Of a DNA stretch of 45,150 bases, positions 20,879-31,310 are shown one piece after another; position 1 is the stretch's first letter; each line of letters starts with the position of its first letter. The DNA is taken from contig JAIXXL010000039.1 of NCBI GenBank assembly GCA_027490755.1, forward strand, positions 1 through 45,150. The letters are read 5' to 3'. The notes beneath the pieces were generated by a model. That model was not told the DNA's origin. It saw only the letters and a list, made by a program, of their open reading frames with translations, and did no database searches. The translations under genes were made by a program, and so were the position numbers. The DNA is from Betaproteobacteria bacterium (GTDB taxonomy: Bacteria; Pseudomonadota; Gammaproteobacteria; Burkholderiales; UBA3065).

Positions 20879-21652
20879 ATGGCATTGCGCGGACGCCTGC
20901 GCGGGGGTGGGCAGGGCATCGAGGTGAGCGAGCGCGACGGCGTTCGCTATCTGCACATCGGCTCCACCGACATCCAGAGCGCGATGCGCGTCGACCGCCC
21001 CTACGACCTCGAACTCACCTACAGCCGCTGCGTGTTCGCGCCGCTGCTTTTCGCGCCGGTGCCGCGGCGGGTGTTCACCATCGGTCTGGGCGGTGGATCG
21101 ATACCCAAGTTCATCCACCACCACATGGCCGACGTGGTGCAGACAGTGGTCGAGATCGATCCGCGCGTGGTGGCGGTGGCTCGCACCCAGTTCATGCTGC
21201 CGCCCGAAGACGAGCGCCTCACCCTGTGGATCGGCGACGGTGCCGAGGCCCTGCGGCGGGAGACGGTGCTGCAGGACTGGATCCTGCTCGACGGCTTCGA
21301 TGGCTCGCAGCAGTCGGATGGCCTCACCACCGAGGACTTCTACGCCGAGTGCGCGTCGCGACTGACGCCGGACGGCGTACTGATCGCCAACATCTGGAGC
21401 ACTGCGTCAAGTTACGACGCGCAGATCGACCGCTTGCGGCGCATCTTCCCCGAGCGCCTGCTGTTGCTGCCCGCCGGCTTCAAGAGCAACGTGCTGTGCT
21501 TGGGCTTTGCAGCGCCGCCGCGACCGCTGGATTGGGCGGCGCTGCGCATCGCCGCGCGCCAGTGGCAGGCGCGGCTGGGCTTGCCCTTCGACCAGTTCCT
21601 TGACGACCTGAAGCGCCTGAACAGCTACGACCCGCGGCGGCTGATGCCCTGA
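20879..21652 (+). CDS. Spermidine synthase-like protein (SpeE fold)
   Basis: 257 residues with the Rossmann methyltransferase fold of polyamine aminopropyltransferases. Visible blocks are GLGGGSIPKFIHHHM (cofactor loop), VVEIDPRVVAVAR (acidic end of strand 2) and ILLDGFDGSQQSDGLTTEDFY. True SpeE proteins usually have D-S/T-D-P at the last site, and a Y-H-E-x-L-x-H region earlier; neither is seen here, so the substrate is uncertain. This matches the 'spermidine synthase-like' group found widely in proteobacteria. ATG 20879 follows GGGAGCAGAC. Divergent from proS and followed by rppH after about 75 bases. Confidence 0.75.
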   Translation: MALRGRLRGGGQGIEVSERDGVRYLHIGSTDIQSAMRVDRPYDLELTYSRCVFAPLLFAPVPRRVFTIGLGGGSIPKFIHHHMADVVQTVVEIDPRVVAVARTQFMLPPEDERLTLWIGDGAEALRRETVLQDWILLDGFDGSQQSDGLTTEDFYAECASRLTPDGVLIANIWSTASSYDAQIDRLRRIFPERLLLLPAGFKSNVLCLGFAAPPRPLDWAALRIAARQWQARLGLPFDQFLDDLKRLNSYDPRRLMP

Positions 21653-21726
21653 TCGCCGTAATGTGGTAAGAATGGCGTCAGACAAAAGATTCGGCACCGT
21701 CCGCAAGGGTGGCGCCCGCAGTGAAA

Positions 21727-22263
21727 ATGATCGATCGGGATGGATACCGCGCCAACGTCGGGATCATCCTGTGCAACGCCAGGGGCGAAGTGTTCTGGGG
21801 CAAGCGTGTCCGCCAGCACTCCTGGCAGTTCCCACAGGGTGGTATCAAGCGTGGCGAGTCGCCGGAACAGGCGATGTATCGTGAACTCCACGAGGAAGTC
21901 GGCTTGTTGCCGCAACACGTCCGCGTGCTAGGGCGCACCCGCGAGTGGCTGCGCTATGACGTGCCCGAGCAATGGCTCAGGCGCGACTCTCGCAGCAACT
22001 ACCGTGGCCAGAAGCAGATCTGGTACCTGTTGCGGTTGGTGGGCCGCGACAACGACGTGTGCCTGCGCGCCACCGAGAAACCCGAGTTCGATGCCTGGTG
22101 CTGGAGCGAGTACTGGTCGCCGGTGGACGCCGTGATCGAGTTCAAGCGCGAGGTCTACCGCACGGCACTTGGCGAGCTGCGGCACCTGCTTGCGGCTGCC
22201 GGCAGGCCGCAAGCGCAGGCATCCGGGTGGCGTAGCCGCGACCGTGCCGCCGAGGCGTCGTGA
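21727..22263 (+). CDS. rppH: RNA pyrophosphohydrolase RppH (NudH)
   Basis: Nudix hydrolase that removes pyrophosphate from 5' ends of triphosphorylated mRNA and so starts decay. Start taken at ATG 21727 ([17 protein letters not shown]), matching the family N-terminus; GTG 21709 or 21721 would add six or two residues. 178 residues. The Nudix box is complete: [22 protein letters not shown]. Flanking [19 protein letters not shown] and [11 protein letters not shown] are RppH signatures. TGGTAAGAAT at about 21664 may be its promoter -10. Its stop overlaps the next gene's GTG by four bases. Confidence 0.95.
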   Translation: MIDRDGYRANVGIILCNARGEVFWGKRVRQHSWQFPQGGIKRGESPEQAMYRELHEEVGLLPQHVRVLGRTREWLRYDVPEQWLRRDSRSNYRGQKQIWYLLRLVGRDNDVCLRATEKPEFDAWCWSEYWSPVDAVIEFKREVYRTALGELRHLLAAAGRPQAQASGWRSRDRAAEAS

Positions 22264-22853
22264 GCCGCCCGCACAACTTGACCGCTGCGCTCGGACACTC
22301 GCTTCTGGTTTTGGCGTTGCTGCCCTTGGCCGCGTTGGCGGCCGGCCCGAACCCCTTCAACCCGCAGTCCGCGCCGTCCCGCTACGTCGAACCGGAAAAG
22401 AAGCCGGAACAGGAGCTGGCAGTGGCTTTGCCGGCGTACCCGGACAATCCCGAGCGCTGGATCCGCTTCGAGACCACCGCGGTGACCAAGAACCGATTCT
22501 TTGTCGATCGCGAGTCCCTGCAGATCGCCGACGACCGCAGCATCCGCTACGCGCTCATCATCGAATCGGCGAGCGGCGTCCGCAACGTCAGCTACGAGGC
22601 CATGCGCTGCAGCACGGCCGAGGTCAGGACCTACGCCTACGGCACCAGCGAGGGCAAGTGGTACGCGGTGAAGACGCCGCAGTGGCAGCCGATCCGTGCT
22701 GACCGCATGAATGGCCAGCACGAGACCCTGTTCGAGCGCTATTTCTGCGAAGCCGCCAGTGGCGCGCGGACGGCTGCCGACATGATCCAGCTGATGCAGC
22801 AGAAGGACCGACGCACGCCGACTACGGCGAATCCGCTGCGGCTCTTTCAGTAG
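22260..22853 (+). CDS. CNP1-like family secreted protein
   Basis: 197 residues from GTG 22260, which overlaps the rppH TGA (GTGA). An N-terminal signal peptide ([15 protein letters not shown], cleavage about residue 28) is followed by a region like the neisserial CNP1 family: [44 protein letters not shown] and [19 protein letters not shown]. Two cysteines in the mature part could form a disulfide. Found next to rppH in many betaproteobacteria. Function unknown; likely periplasmic or outer-membrane associated. Confidence 0.8.
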   Translation: MSRPHNLTAALGHSLLVLALLPLAALAAGPNPFNPQSAPSRYVEPEKKPEQELAVALPAYPDNPERWIRFETTAVTKNRFFVDRESLQIADDRSIRYALIIESASGVRNVSYEAMRCSTAEVRTYAYGTSEGKWYAVKTPQWQPIRADRMNGQHETLFERYFCEAASGARTAADMIQLMQQKDRRTPTTANPLRLFQ

Positions 22854-22880
22854 CGCGTCCGGGAAATTAGCGCGCCGTTT

Positions 22881-23813
22881 TCAGGCGGTCGCCTTCTCCA
22901 GCGTCTTCGGGATCGGGAAGACCACATCCTCCTCGACCCCGGCAACATCTTCGACCACGCTCGCGCCGAGCTCGCGCAGACGCGCCAGCACTTCCTGCAC
23001 CAGCAGCTCGGGTGCCGAGGCGCCGGCGGTGACGCCGATCGTCTCGATGCCGTCCAGCCAGGCCGGGTCGATATCCGTGGCGCCGTCGATCAGGCGCGCC
23101 GGGGTGCCGACATCGCGCGACACCTCGCACAGGCGGTTGGAGTTGCTGCTGTTCTTCGAGCCGACCACCAGCACCAGGTCGCACTTGGGTGCGAGCGACT
23201 TGACCGCGTCCTGACGGTTCTGCGTGGCGTAGCAGATGTCGTCCTTCTTCGGCCCGACGATCTTGGGAAAGCGTGAGCGCAGCGCGTTGACGATGTTCTG
23301 TGCGTCATCGACCGAGAGCGTGGTCTGGGTCACGTAAGCCAGATTCTCCGGGTCGGCCACCGGCACACTGGCCACATCCTCAGCGGTCTCGACCAGGTGC
23401 ATGCCGCCGCTGCTCTGGCCCATGGTGCCCTCCACCTCGGGGTGGCCGGCGTGGCCGATCATGATCACCTCCTGCTGCTTTGTGCGCAGGCGGCCGACCT
23501 CCACGTGCACCTTGGTCACCAGCGGGCAGGTGGCGTCAAACACCTGGAAGCCGCGGCGGGCGGCTTCTTCGCGGACGCCAAGCGATACACCATGCGCCGA
23601 GAACACCAGCACGGCGCCTGACGGCACTTCCTCAAGGTCTTCGATGAAGACGGCGCCCTTGGTGCGCAGGTCGTCCACCACATAGCGGTTGTGGACCACC
23701 TCGTGGCGCACGTAGACGGGTTTGCCGTGCAGCGCCAGCGCGCGCTCGACGATCTCGATGGCACGGTCGACGCCGGCGCAAAAGCCGCGGGGGTTGGCGA
23801 GAAGGACTTTCAT
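22881..23813 (-). CDS. ispH: 4-hydroxy-3-methylbut-2-enyl diphosphate reductase IspH
   Basis: Last step of the MEP isoprenoid pathway, making IPP and DMAPP. 310 residues from ATG at 23813 ([18 protein letters not shown]). The three cluster cysteines are C12 (RGFCAG), C96 (FDATCPLV) and C194 ([11 protein letters not shown]). The catalytic region EGTMGQ and [10 protein letters not shown] phosphate site are present. The reading frame stays open 244 codons further upstream through lspA, but that extension lies in another frame of lspA and is not coding. Preceded by lspA after 92 bases; the fkpB/slpA gene often found between the two is absent. Confidence 0.97.
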   Translation of the reverse strand: MKVLLANPRGFCAGVDRAIEIVERALALHGKPVYVRHEVVHNRYVVDDLRTKGAVFIEDLEEVPSGAVLVFSAHGVSLGVREEAARRGFQVFDATCPLVTKVHVEVGRLRTKQQEVIMIGHAGHPEVEGTMGQSSGGMHLVETAEDVASVPVADPENLAYVTQTTLSVDDAQNIVNALRSRFPKIVGPKKDDICYATQNRQDAVKSLAPKCDLVLVVGSKNSSNSNRLCEVSRDVGTPARLIDGATDIDPAWLDGIETIGVTAGASAPELLVQEVLARLRELGASVVEDVAGVEEDVVFPIPKTLEKATA

Positions 23814-23905
23814 CTGGGCCTCGTCAGGGTGCTGGTCGCGCCGGCGCGGGCTTGCGTGGCGATCGACTGTTCCGGTGGGGATTGTCGCGCAGTCGCCGCC
23901 GACTG

Positions 23906-24397
23906 TCAGCTTTCGCTGACACGAGGCTTGCGCAGGCTGTCGAGGATCACCAGCGCCGCGCCGACGGTGATGGCGCTGTCGGCGACGTTGAACGCCGGCC
24001 AGTACCAGCCTCCGGCATGAAAGGACAGAAAGTCGACCACTGCCCCGATCTGGAGCCGATCGATCAGATTGCCGACCGCACCGCCGAGGATCAGGCCCAG
24101 CGCGTTGCAGAACAGCGTCTCGCGGCGATGCCGTGCCAGCAGCCAGACGATGACGGCGCTGACGCCCAGCGCCAGGGTGACGAAGAAGATGTGCTGCCAG
24201 CCGGGCTGATCGGCCAGCATGCTGAAGGCCGCGCCGCGGTTGAAGGCGAGGACAAGGTCGAAGAACGGCGTGTAGGCGCGGGCGTCGCCTGGGGCCAGGC
24301 TGGCCAGCACCCAGGCCTTGCTCCACTGGTCGGCGATCACCACCGCCAGCGCGAGCAGCAGGTAGCGGCCCGGTCCGAGCCGGTCGATCAGGCCCAC
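23906..24397 (-). CDS. lspA: Lipoprotein signal peptidase II LspA
   Basis: Inner-membrane aspartyl protease that cleaves prolipoprotein signals; would process the entericidin-like product at 1728. 163 residues from a GTG start at 24397, overlapping the end of ileS by 10 bases. Four transmembrane helices are visible. The catalytic aspartates are D113 (GNLIDRL) and D140 (FNVADSAI), and the conserved [10 protein letters not shown] loop is intact. Standard ileS-lspA coupling. Confidence 0.96.
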   Translation of the reverse strand: MGLIDRLGPGRYLLLALAVVIADQWSKAWVLASLAPGDARAYTPFFDLVLAFNRGAAFSMLADQPGWQHIFFVTLALGVSAVIVWLLARHRRETLFCNALGLILGGAVGNLIDRLQIGAVVDFLSFHAGGWYWPAFNVADSAITVGAALVILDSLRKPRVSES

Positions 24398-27240
24398 TGC
24401 CGTGCTTCGGTCTCGCCGCGCAGGTGGCCGGCGCAGCGGGCGCAGACCTCGGGCTGCTCAGCGACGCTGCCGACGCTGTCGCTGTAGTGCCAGCAGCGGC
24501 CGCACTTGCCGGCAGTCGCAGGTCTGGCGCCGATGCCGAGCCCACCGTCGATGCGCGACAGCGAGGCCTGCGAGGTGATCAGCACGTACTTGAGCTCGCC
24601 GCCGAGGCTGGCCAGCGCAGCGTGCTCAGCCTGCGGTGCGTCGATGTGCACCTCGGCTTGCAGCGAGGCGCCGATGTCGCCGGCGGCGCGCAGCTGCTCG
24701 AGTACCTTTTGCACCTCGGCGCGCACTGCGCGGATGCTGGCCCACTTGGTCGCCAGCGCGGCGTCGCGAGGCAGGCCAGCTGCGAGTTCGTCCCAGGTGC
24801 GCAGCATCAGTGAGCCGTGTGGCTCACCGGTAAGCGCCTCCCAGACTTCTTCGGCTGTGAAGGGCATCACCGGCTCGAGCAGGCCGGCGAGTACGCGCGC
24901 GGTGTGCCACAGCGCCGTCTGCGCCGAGCGGCGCGGCAGGCCATCGGCGGTGGTCGTGTAGAGGCGGTCCTTGAGGATGTCGAGCCAGAACGCGCCGAGG
25001 TCCTCGGAGCAGAAGGTCTGCAGGCGCTGCGCGATGCGGTGGAAGTCGTACTCGGCGTAGTGCGCGGCGCAGTCCTGCTGCAGCTGCGCGACCAGGTGCA
25101 GACCGTAGCGGTCGATCTCGACCAGCTGGTCGAACGGGACCGCGTCCCTGGCCGGGTCGAAGTCGGCGGTGTTGGCCAGCAAAAAGCGCAGCGTGTTGCG
25201 GATGCGCCGGTAGGCCTCGACCACACGCTTGATGATCTCGTCCGAGATGCTCAGCTCGCCCGAGTAATCGGTGGCGGCGACCCACAGGCGCAGGATGTCG
25301 GCACCGTAGGTGTCCATAACCTTTTGCGGCGCGACCACATTGCCCTTGGACTTGGACATCTTCATGCCCTTGCCGTCGACCACGAAGCCATGGGTGAGCA
25401 GCGCCTTGTAGGGTGCGCGGCCGTCGATGGCGCAGCCGGTCAGCAGGCTCGACTGGAACCAGCCGCGGTGCTGGTCAGAGCCCTCGAGGTAGAGGTCGGC
25501 CGGGTAGCCAAGGTCATCGCGGCCGCGCAGCACGGCAAAGTGCGTAGCGCCGGAGTCGAACCAGACATCCAGCGTGTCCGGCGCCTTGCGGTAGGTCGCC
25601 GCCTCGGCCCCGAGCAGTTCCGCCGCATCCAGCGAGAACCACGCCTCGATGCCGGCCTTTTCGATGCGCTGCGCGACCTGCTCCAGCAGATCGGCCGAGC
25701 GCGGGTGCGGCTCGCCGGTCTCGCGGTGGAGGAACAGCGTCAGCGGCACGCCCCAGTTGCGCTGGCGCGAGACGCACCAGTCGGGGCGGTTGCCGATCAT
25801 CGCCTCCAGCCGCGCGCGGCCCCAGGCAGGGAAGAACTCGGTGGCGGCGACGGCCTCTCGCGCACGGTCCCTCAACGAGGCCGACGATGCCGTGGGTCCT
25901 CGCTGCGACTTTTGAGCGGAGCGAGCAGGAGCGAGGGGATCCGACGCGGCGGCGGCCTCCTCCACCGCCTTGTCCATGGCGACGAACCACTGGTGCGTAG
26001 CGCGGAAGATGACCGGCGTCTTGTGCCGCCAGCAGTGCGGGTAGCTGTGCTGAAGGCGCTTGGATGCGAACAGCGCGCCGTTGGTCTGCAGCCGCTCGAT
26101 GATGAGTTTTTGGGCTTCCCAGATGCCCATGCCGCCGAACTCGGGCACGCGCGAGACGAATCTGCCGTCGTCTGCGACCGGGTTCTCGACCGGCAGGCCG
26201 TAGCGCATGCCGACCGTGTAGTCCTCCAGACCATGCGCCGGTGCGGTGTGCACGCAGCCGGTACCCGCATCCATCGTCACGTGCTCGCCAAGGATGACCG
26301 GCACGGTCTTGTCGAGGAAGGGGTGGCTCAGGCGCAGGTTCTCCAGGGCGGCGCCAGCGCAGCCGCCAAGCGTACGTGCCAGCGTGCCCGGCTCGAGCAC
26401 GCTGGCGATGTCGGCGATGCGCTCCTCGGCGAAGACGATGATCTCGGGGCCCAGGTCCTGAGCGATGTAGCGGGCCTGCTCGTTCAGGCACACCGCCTCG
26501 TTGGCGGGCAGTGTCCACGGCGTGGTGGTCCAGATGACCACCGAGACGGGCTTGCCGCCTGCCGCAAAGCCCATCGCCTTCTCGAAGGCGGCGGCGTCCA
26601 CAGCGGTGAAGCGCACGTGGATGGCCGGCGAGTTGCGGTCCTCGTACTCCACCTCTGCTTCCGCCAGCGCCGAGCCGCAGTCGACGCACCAGTGCACCGG
26701 CTTGGCACCGGCCACCAGGTAGCCATTGGCCTGGATGCGGCCGAGGGCGCGGACGATGTCGGCCTCGGTGCGGTAGTCCATGGTCAGGTAGGGTTGGTCC
26801 CAGTCGCCCAGCACGCCAAGACGGATGAAGTCGGCCTTCTGCCGCTCGACCTGCTCGGCGGCGTAGGCGCGGCACAGCTCGCGGAACCTGGCCGGGGGCA
26901 GGTCCTTGCCGTGGGTCTTCTCGACCTGCAATTCGATCGGCAGGCCGTGGCAGTCCCAACCCGGCACGTAGGGTGCATCGAAGCCGGCCAGCGTGCGGGA
27001 GCGGACGATGATGTCCTTGAGCACCTTGTTGACGGCGTGCCCGATGTGGATGTCGCCGTTGGCATAGGGCGGGCCATCGTGCAGGATGAACTTCGGCCGG
27101 CCGGCGGCCTTTTCGCGGATCTGCTGGTAGAGGCTGCGGGCGGTCCAGGCCTTGATCCACTCCGGCTCGCGCTTGGCGAGGTCGCCGCGCATCGGGAACG
27201 GGGTGTCGGGCAGGTTCAGCGGGTGTTTTTGGTCGGCCAT
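24388..27240 (-). CDS. ileS: Isoleucyl-tRNA synthetase with in-frame repeat insertion
   Basis: Class I synthetase of 950 residues. HIGH motif HIGH-type [11 protein letters not shown] near residue 65, KMSKS motif [10 protein letters not shown], the CP1 editing domain in between, and a C-terminal zinc finger (KCGRCWHY...EVCARC). Between [10 protein letters not shown] and [19 protein letters not shown] there are about 30 extra residues (roughly 424-455) that the family lacks: a simple linker in relatives here contains [16 protein letters not shown]. Those 16 codons are exactly the repeat also found at 41-96. The reading frame is kept, so the enzyme is likely functional with an exposed loop. Upstream neighbour argF is on the same strand after 52 bases. 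Confidence 0.95.
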   Translation of the reverse strand: MADQKHPLNLPDTPFPMRGDLAKREPEWIKAWTARSLYQQIREKAAGRPKFILHDGPPYANGDIHIGHAVNKVLKDIIVRSRTLAGFDAPYVPGWDCHGLPIELQVEKTHGKDLPPARFRELCRAYAAEQVERQKADFIRLGVLGDWDQPYLTMDYRTEADIVRALGRIQANGYLVAGAKPVHWCVDCGSALAEAEVEYEDRNSPAIHVRFTAVDAAAFEKAMGFAAGGKPVSVVIWTTTPWTLPANEAVCLNEQARYIAQDLGPEIIVFAEERIADIASVLEPGTLARTLGGCAGAALENLRLSHPFLDKTVPVILGEHVTMDAGTGCVHTAPAHGLEDYTVGMRYGLPVENPVADDGRFVSRVPEFGGMGIWEAQKLIIERLQTNGALFASKRLQHSYPHCWRHKTPVIFRATHQWFVAMDKAVEEAAAASDPLAPARSAQKSQRGPTASSASLRDRAREAVAATEFFPAWGRARLEAMIGNRPDWCVSRQRNWGVPLTLFLHRETGEPHPRSADLLEQVAQRIEKAGIEAWFSLDAAELLGAEAATYRKAPDTLDVWFDSGATHFAVLRGRDDLGYPADLYLEGSDQHRGWFQSSLLTGCAIDGRAPYKALLTHGFVVDGKGMKMSKSKGNVVAPQKVMDTYGADILRLWVAATDYSGELSISDEIIKRVVEAYRRIRNTLRFLLANTADFDPARDAVPFDQLVEIDRYGLHLVAQLQQDCAAHYAEYDFHRIAQRLQTFCSEDLGAFWLDILKDRLYTTTADGLPRRSAQTALWHTARVLAGLLEPVMPFTAEEVWEALTGEPHGSLMLRTWDELAAGLPRDAALATKWASIRAVRAEVQKVLEQLRAAGDIGASLQAEVHIDAPQAEHAALASLGGELKYVLITSQASLSRIDGGLGIGARPATAGKCGRCWHYSDSVGSVAEQPEVCARCAGHLRGETEARQWA
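25890..25939. repeat. REP-like repeat, copy 2, inside ileS
   Basis: Same element as at 41-96, in the same plus-strand orientation: both share GGGTCCTCGC, CGACTT, GAGCG and a run AGCGAGCAGGAGCGAGGGGA. Its ends CCTCGCT and AGCGAGG are a 7-bp inverted repeat. Read on the minus strand it supplies 16 sense codons of ileS. Relative to copy 1 both gaps are 3 nt, so the frame is preserved. Sequence on either side does not match copy 1. Confidence 0.8.
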
Positions 27241-27292
27241 CAGTCTTGTGTCGTTGTGACCGCCAGCGCGGGGTGCGCGGCGGGTGAGTCTG

Positions 27293-28222
27293 TCAGTTGT
27301 CGACCCGGCCCAGCAGCAGGAACTCCATAAGCGCCTTCTGCGCGTGCAGGCGGTTCTCGGCCTCGTCCCAGACCACGCTCTGCGGGCCGTCGATGACCTC
27401 GGCCGTCACCTCCTCGCCGCGGTGGGCCGGCAGGCAGTGCATGAACACGGCATCGGGCGCGGCCACCGCCATCATGTCGGCATCGACCTGCCAGTCGGCA
27501 AAGGCGGCCGCGCGCTCGGCGGCCTCGCCCTCCCAGCCCATGCTGGTCCAGACATCGGTGGTGACCAGGCTGGCGCCGCGCGCGGCGTCCATCGGGTCGG
27601 CGTGCACGCTGAACACATCCCCCAGGCCGGCCGTGAGCTTGGGGTCGAGCGAGTAGCCGGGCGGCGTCGAGATGTTGACGTGGAAGCCGAACACCCGCGC
27701 CGCCTGCAGCCACGTGTAGCACATGTTGTTGCTGTCGCCGATCCAGGCCACGGTGCGCCCGGCGATGTCGCCACGGTGCTCGAACCAGGTGTAGAGGTCG
27801 GCGAGCACCTGGCAGGGGTGGTACTCGTTGGTCAGGCCGTTGATGACCGGAACCCGCGAGTGCGCGGCGAAGCGCTCGATGATGTCCTGCTGGAAGGTGC
27901 GGATCATGACGATGTCGGACATCCGCGAGATGACCTGCGCTGCGTCTTCGACCGGCTCGCCCCGACCCAGCTGGCTGTCGCGCGTGTTCAGGTAGATCGC
28001 GCTGCCGCCGAGCTGGTGCATGCCGGCCTCGAACGAGAGCCGGGTCCGCGTGCTCTGCTTCTCGAAGATCATCACCAGCGTGCGGTCGGTGAGCGGGTGG
28101 TAGGGCTGGTAGCCCTTGAAGCGGCCCTTGATGATGCGCGTGCGTTCGAACACGTGAGCGTATTCGTCACGCGTCAGGTCGGCGAACTGCAGGTAGTGGC
28201 GAAGCGCCGGGCGTTGGGTCAT
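27293..28222 (-). CDS. argF: Ornithine carbamoyltransferase ArgF
   Basis: Forms citrulline from ornithine and carbamoyl phosphate in arginine synthesis. 309 residues, anabolic length. Carbamoyl-phosphate loop STRTR at residues 57-61, [10 protein letters not shown], ornithine-binding DVWTSMGWE and the active-site [11 protein letters not shown] with C263. Start ATG at 28222 ([13 protein letters not shown]). Lies 35 bases downstream of argD, so both are probably one transcript. Confidence 0.96.
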   Translation of the reverse strand: MTQRPALRHYLQFADLTRDEYAHVFERTRIIKGRFKGYQPYHPLTDRTLVMIFEKQSTRTRLSFEAGMHQLGGSAIYLNTRDSQLGRGEPVEDAAQVISRMSDIVMIRTFQQDIIERFAAHSRVPVINGLTNEYHPCQVLADLYTWFEHRGDIAGRTVAWIGDSNNMCYTWLQAARVFGFHVNISTPPGYSLDPKLTAGLGDVFSVHADPMDAARGASLVTTDVWTSMGWEGEAAERAAAFADWQVDADMMAVAAPDAVFMHCLPAHRGEEVTAEVIDGPQSVVWDEAENRLHAQKALMEFLLLGRVDN

Positions 28223-28257
28223 GTCGGGTGGTTCGGTTGCGATTGCCAGAGCCCGTT

Positions 28258-29448
<1,191 letters not shown>

Positions 29449-29562
29449 GCGAAGCTCCGGGAAGCCGACGCACGAGCCAGCGTCCGTGTCGCTGTGGCGT
29501 CGTCCGGGCACCGGCCCGGAAAACCCTTGATTGTTCAAGATTCGCGCGCAGTGCGCAAGGCC

Positions 29563-29590
29563 TCGACAGGCGGTGAGGGCGGCGTAATAT
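29563..29590 (+). promoter_or_regulatory. Predicted sigma-70 promoter for the CBS-domain gene
   Basis: TCGACA (29563-29568), five of six matches to TTGACA, and TAATAT (29585-29590), separated by 16 bases. Transcription would start near 29597, about 140 bases before the CBS-gene start codon. It is the best -35/-10 pair I see in the window. A strong inverted repeat begins a few bases downstream. Confidence 0.6.
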
Positions 29591-29602
29591 GAACATCCGG
29601 AC

Positions 29603-29625
29603 CATTTTGGATGACATCCAAAATG
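29603..29625. promoter_or_regulatory. Perfect 11-bp inverted repeat, probable operator
   Basis: Half-sites CATTTTGGATG (29603-29613) and CATCCAAAATG (29615-29625) around a single A: an exact 23-nt palindrome. It lies just after the predicted start of transcription of the CBS-domain gene, a position where a bound repressor would block elongation. The A/T-rich, GC-poor arms and one-base centre fit a dimeric regulator site better than a terminator. I cannot match it to a known regulator. Confidence 0.65.
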
Positions 29626-29736
29626 TCACCCGGACAGGCCAGCACAACCGGCTCGCAAGCGCCGGCGCAGGTGCCCGCCGTCAAATCGGCGGACCAGACA
29701 AAAGGCGGCCCGAGCCGCGACAAAGGGGGAGTCAGC

Positions 29737-30165
29737 ATGTCAAGCAGCGTCAAGCAGATCCTCGCCGGCAAGCCGGCCGGCCTCGTCAGTGTCTCGCCCG
29801 ACGACACTTTGCAGTCGGCGATGCGGACCATGGTCGAGCGCAACATCGGCGTGCTCCCGGTGTGCGAGGGCGACAAACTGGTGGGCATCCTCTCCGAGCG
29901 CGACTTCCTCCGGCGGGTCCTCTACAAGGGCGTCTCGCTCGAGTCCGAGGTGCGCGAGATCATGACCGAGAAGATCTCCACGGTGAGCTCCGGCGAGTCG
30001 ATCCAGCGCTGCATGGAGCTGATGACCGAGCTGCGTGTACGCCACCTGCCGGTGGTGGATGGCGGCAAGCTGACCGGCATCCTCTCGATCGGTGACGTGG
30101 TGCGGGTCAGCCTCGACGACCAGCGCGCCATGATCGAGCACCTCGAGAGCTACATCCGCGCCTGA
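29737..30165 (+). CDS. Two-CBS-domain protein
   Basis: 142 residues from ATG 29737, preceded by AAAGGGGGAG. Two tandem CBS domains: about 10-65 (AGLVSVSPDDTLQSAMRTMVERNIGVLPVCEGDKLVGILSERDFLRRV) and 75-130 (STVSSGESIQRCMELMTELRVRHLPVVDGGKLTGILSIGDVVRV). CBS pairs bind adenine nucleotides such as AMP, ATP or SAM and sense energy or redox state. No effector domain is attached, so it probably acts in trans or by binding a partner. Dedicated promoter and palindrome lie upstream. Convergent with mogA, 25 bases apart. Partner unknown. Confidence 0.85.
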   Translation: MSSSVKQILAGKPAGLVSVSPDDTLQSAMRTMVERNIGVLPVCEGDKLVGILSERDFLRRVLYKGVSLESEVREIMTEKISTVSSGESIQRCMELMTELRVRHLPVVDGGKLTGILSIGDVVRVSLDDQRAMIEHLESYIRA

Positions 30166-30190
30166 ACCAGCCAGCAGCCGGCGGACCTGC

Positions 30191-30751
30191 TCAGCCGGCG
30201 GGCCGCTGCGCCGATTTGGGGCGGAATGCGCTACAGACCGCCGGGTCGGTCTCGACCCATTCCGCGCCGATCAGGTCGAGGCAGTAGGGCACCGCGGCAA
30301 ATACGCCGTCGAGCGTCTCGCGGATCGCCTTGGGCTGGCCCGGCAGGTTGATGATCAGCGAGCGGCCCCGCACCGCGCCGACCTGACGCGACAGGATGGC
30401 GGTGGGGACGTACTTCAGGCTCACCGACCGCATCAGCTCGCCAAAGCCCGGCAGCTCGCGGTCGGCCACCGCCAGCGTGGCATCGGGTGTGACGTCGCGC
30501 GGCGCCGGGCCGGTGCCGCCGGTGGTCAGTACCAGTCCGCAGCCTTCGCGGTCGCAGAGGTCGATCAGGGTGCGCTCGATCAGCGGCTGCTCGTCCGGGA
30601 TCAGGCGCGTGACCGGCTCCCAAGGTGTGGTGAGCGCACCGCCCAGCCACTCCAACAGGCCCGGGACGCCCTTGTCCTCGTAGACGCCGGCCGATGCGCG
30701 GTCGCTCACCGAGACGATGCCGATACGCAGCGTGGTGCTGTCGAGACTCAC
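30191..30751 (-). CDS. mog: Molybdopterin adenylyltransferase MogA
   Basis: Activates molybdopterin by adenylation before molybdenum insertion. 186 residues from a GTG at 30751. Motifs of the MoaB/Mog fold: IGIVSVSDRASAGVYEDKGVPGL, LVLTTGGTGPAPRDVTPDAT and LIINLPGQPKAIRE. The extended N-terminus and C-terminus favour MogA over MoaB. GTG overlaps the yjgA stop by four bases, so the two are coupled. The enzyme would serve molybdoenzymes such as the oxidoreductase at 36493-38820. Confidence 0.9.
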   Translation of the reverse strand: MSLDSTTLRIGIVSVSDRASAGVYEDKGVPGLLEWLGGALTTPWEPVTRLIPDEQPLIERTLIDLCDREGCGLVLTTGGTGPAPRDVTPDATLAVADRELPGFGELMRSVSLKYVPTAILSRQVGAVRGRSLIINLPGQPKAIRETLDGVFAAVPYCLDLIGAEWVETDPAVCSAFRPKSAQRPAG

Positions 30752-31272
30752 GTCGCCTCCGCGGCGCCTCTGGCGCCGGCCTGGCCCCCGCCAATCACGC
30801 TGCTGAGCGCGCGGAACAGCGCCCGCGCTGCCCGTGGTGGTTTGCCGTGCGCCGACTCGGCCTGCGCCTCGCCGACCAGGCGGCGCAGCGTGTCGGCGTC
30901 GGCCGCGGGGTGCTGCCGCATGAATTCACCCAAGCCGGCCGGCTCGCCGAGCAGCCGGTCACGCCACTGCTCGACCTGCTGGAAGGCCAGCGCGGCGCGG
31001 CGCACCGCGTCGCGGTCGGCACCCAGCTGGCGACGGATCTCGGCGGCGTCGAGGTCGCGCATCAGCCGGCCGATGTACTGCCGGTGCCGGCGCAGGGCCT
31101 CGCGGCTGCTCATCTTCTGCCCCTCGATGAGGGCCTCGTAGAGTTCTTGCGCAAGCCCCAGGCTGCGCAGCTTCTCCGGCTTGAGCCCGAGCAGGGTCTC
31201 GCCCAGCGATTGCAGTTCGTGGGCGTCGCGCTTGCGGCGGGTCTTGCTTGGTGGGCGGGTATCGTCGGTCAT
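30748..31272 (-). CDS. yjgA: YjgA/DarP family ribosome-associated protein
   Basis: DUF615 family protein linked to late assembly of the 50S subunit. 174 residues from ATG at 31272 (MTDDTRPPSKTRRKRDAHELQSLG); the longer frame to 31383 runs into the pmbA gene and is not used. Conserved blocks: TRRKRDAHELQSLGE, LEALIEGQKMSSREALRRHRQYIGRLMRDLD (first residue approximate) and RDRLLGE. Strongly basic N-terminus fits RNA binding. Divergent from pmbA with 38 bases between starts, the common proteobacterial arrangement. Confidence 0.92.
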   Translation of the reverse strand: MTDDTRPPSKTRRKRDAHELQSLGETLLGLKPEKLRSLGLAQELYEALIEGQKMSSREALRRHRQYIGRLMRDLDAAEIRRQLGADRDAVRRAALAFQQVEQWRDRLLGEPAGLGEFMRQHPAADADTLRRLVGEAQAESAHGKPPRAARALFRALSSVIGGGQAGARGAAEAT

Positions 31273-31310
31273 GCCGGTATGATAGCGGCTCACCCGACTG
31301 CCTCTTCCCT

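Noticed and set aside
23814..24545. 244-codon upstream extension of the ispH frame
   Set aside because: It runs in a different frame through lspA; IspH proteins begin at [14 protein letters not shown] and lspA has all its catalytic residues.
24817..27330. 837-codon open frame on the plus strand opposite ileS
   Set aside because: Mirror frame created by high GC third positions of ileS; Arg/Gly/Val-rich with no recognisable motif. The same reasoning removes long antisense frames opposite proS, acsA, the oxidoreductase, the ABC transporter and argD.
29526..29539. CTTGA-TTGT-TCAAG considered as an FNR/ANR site
   Set aside because: The half-sites are four bases apart (TTGA-N4-TCAA) whereas FNR-type sites need TTGAT-N4-ATCAA, so the spacing is wrong by two bases.
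31244..31283. TTGCTT ... TATGAT as a full promoter for pmbA
   Set aside because: Spacing between the hexamers is 28 bases, too long for sigma-70; only the -10-like box is kept as a remark.
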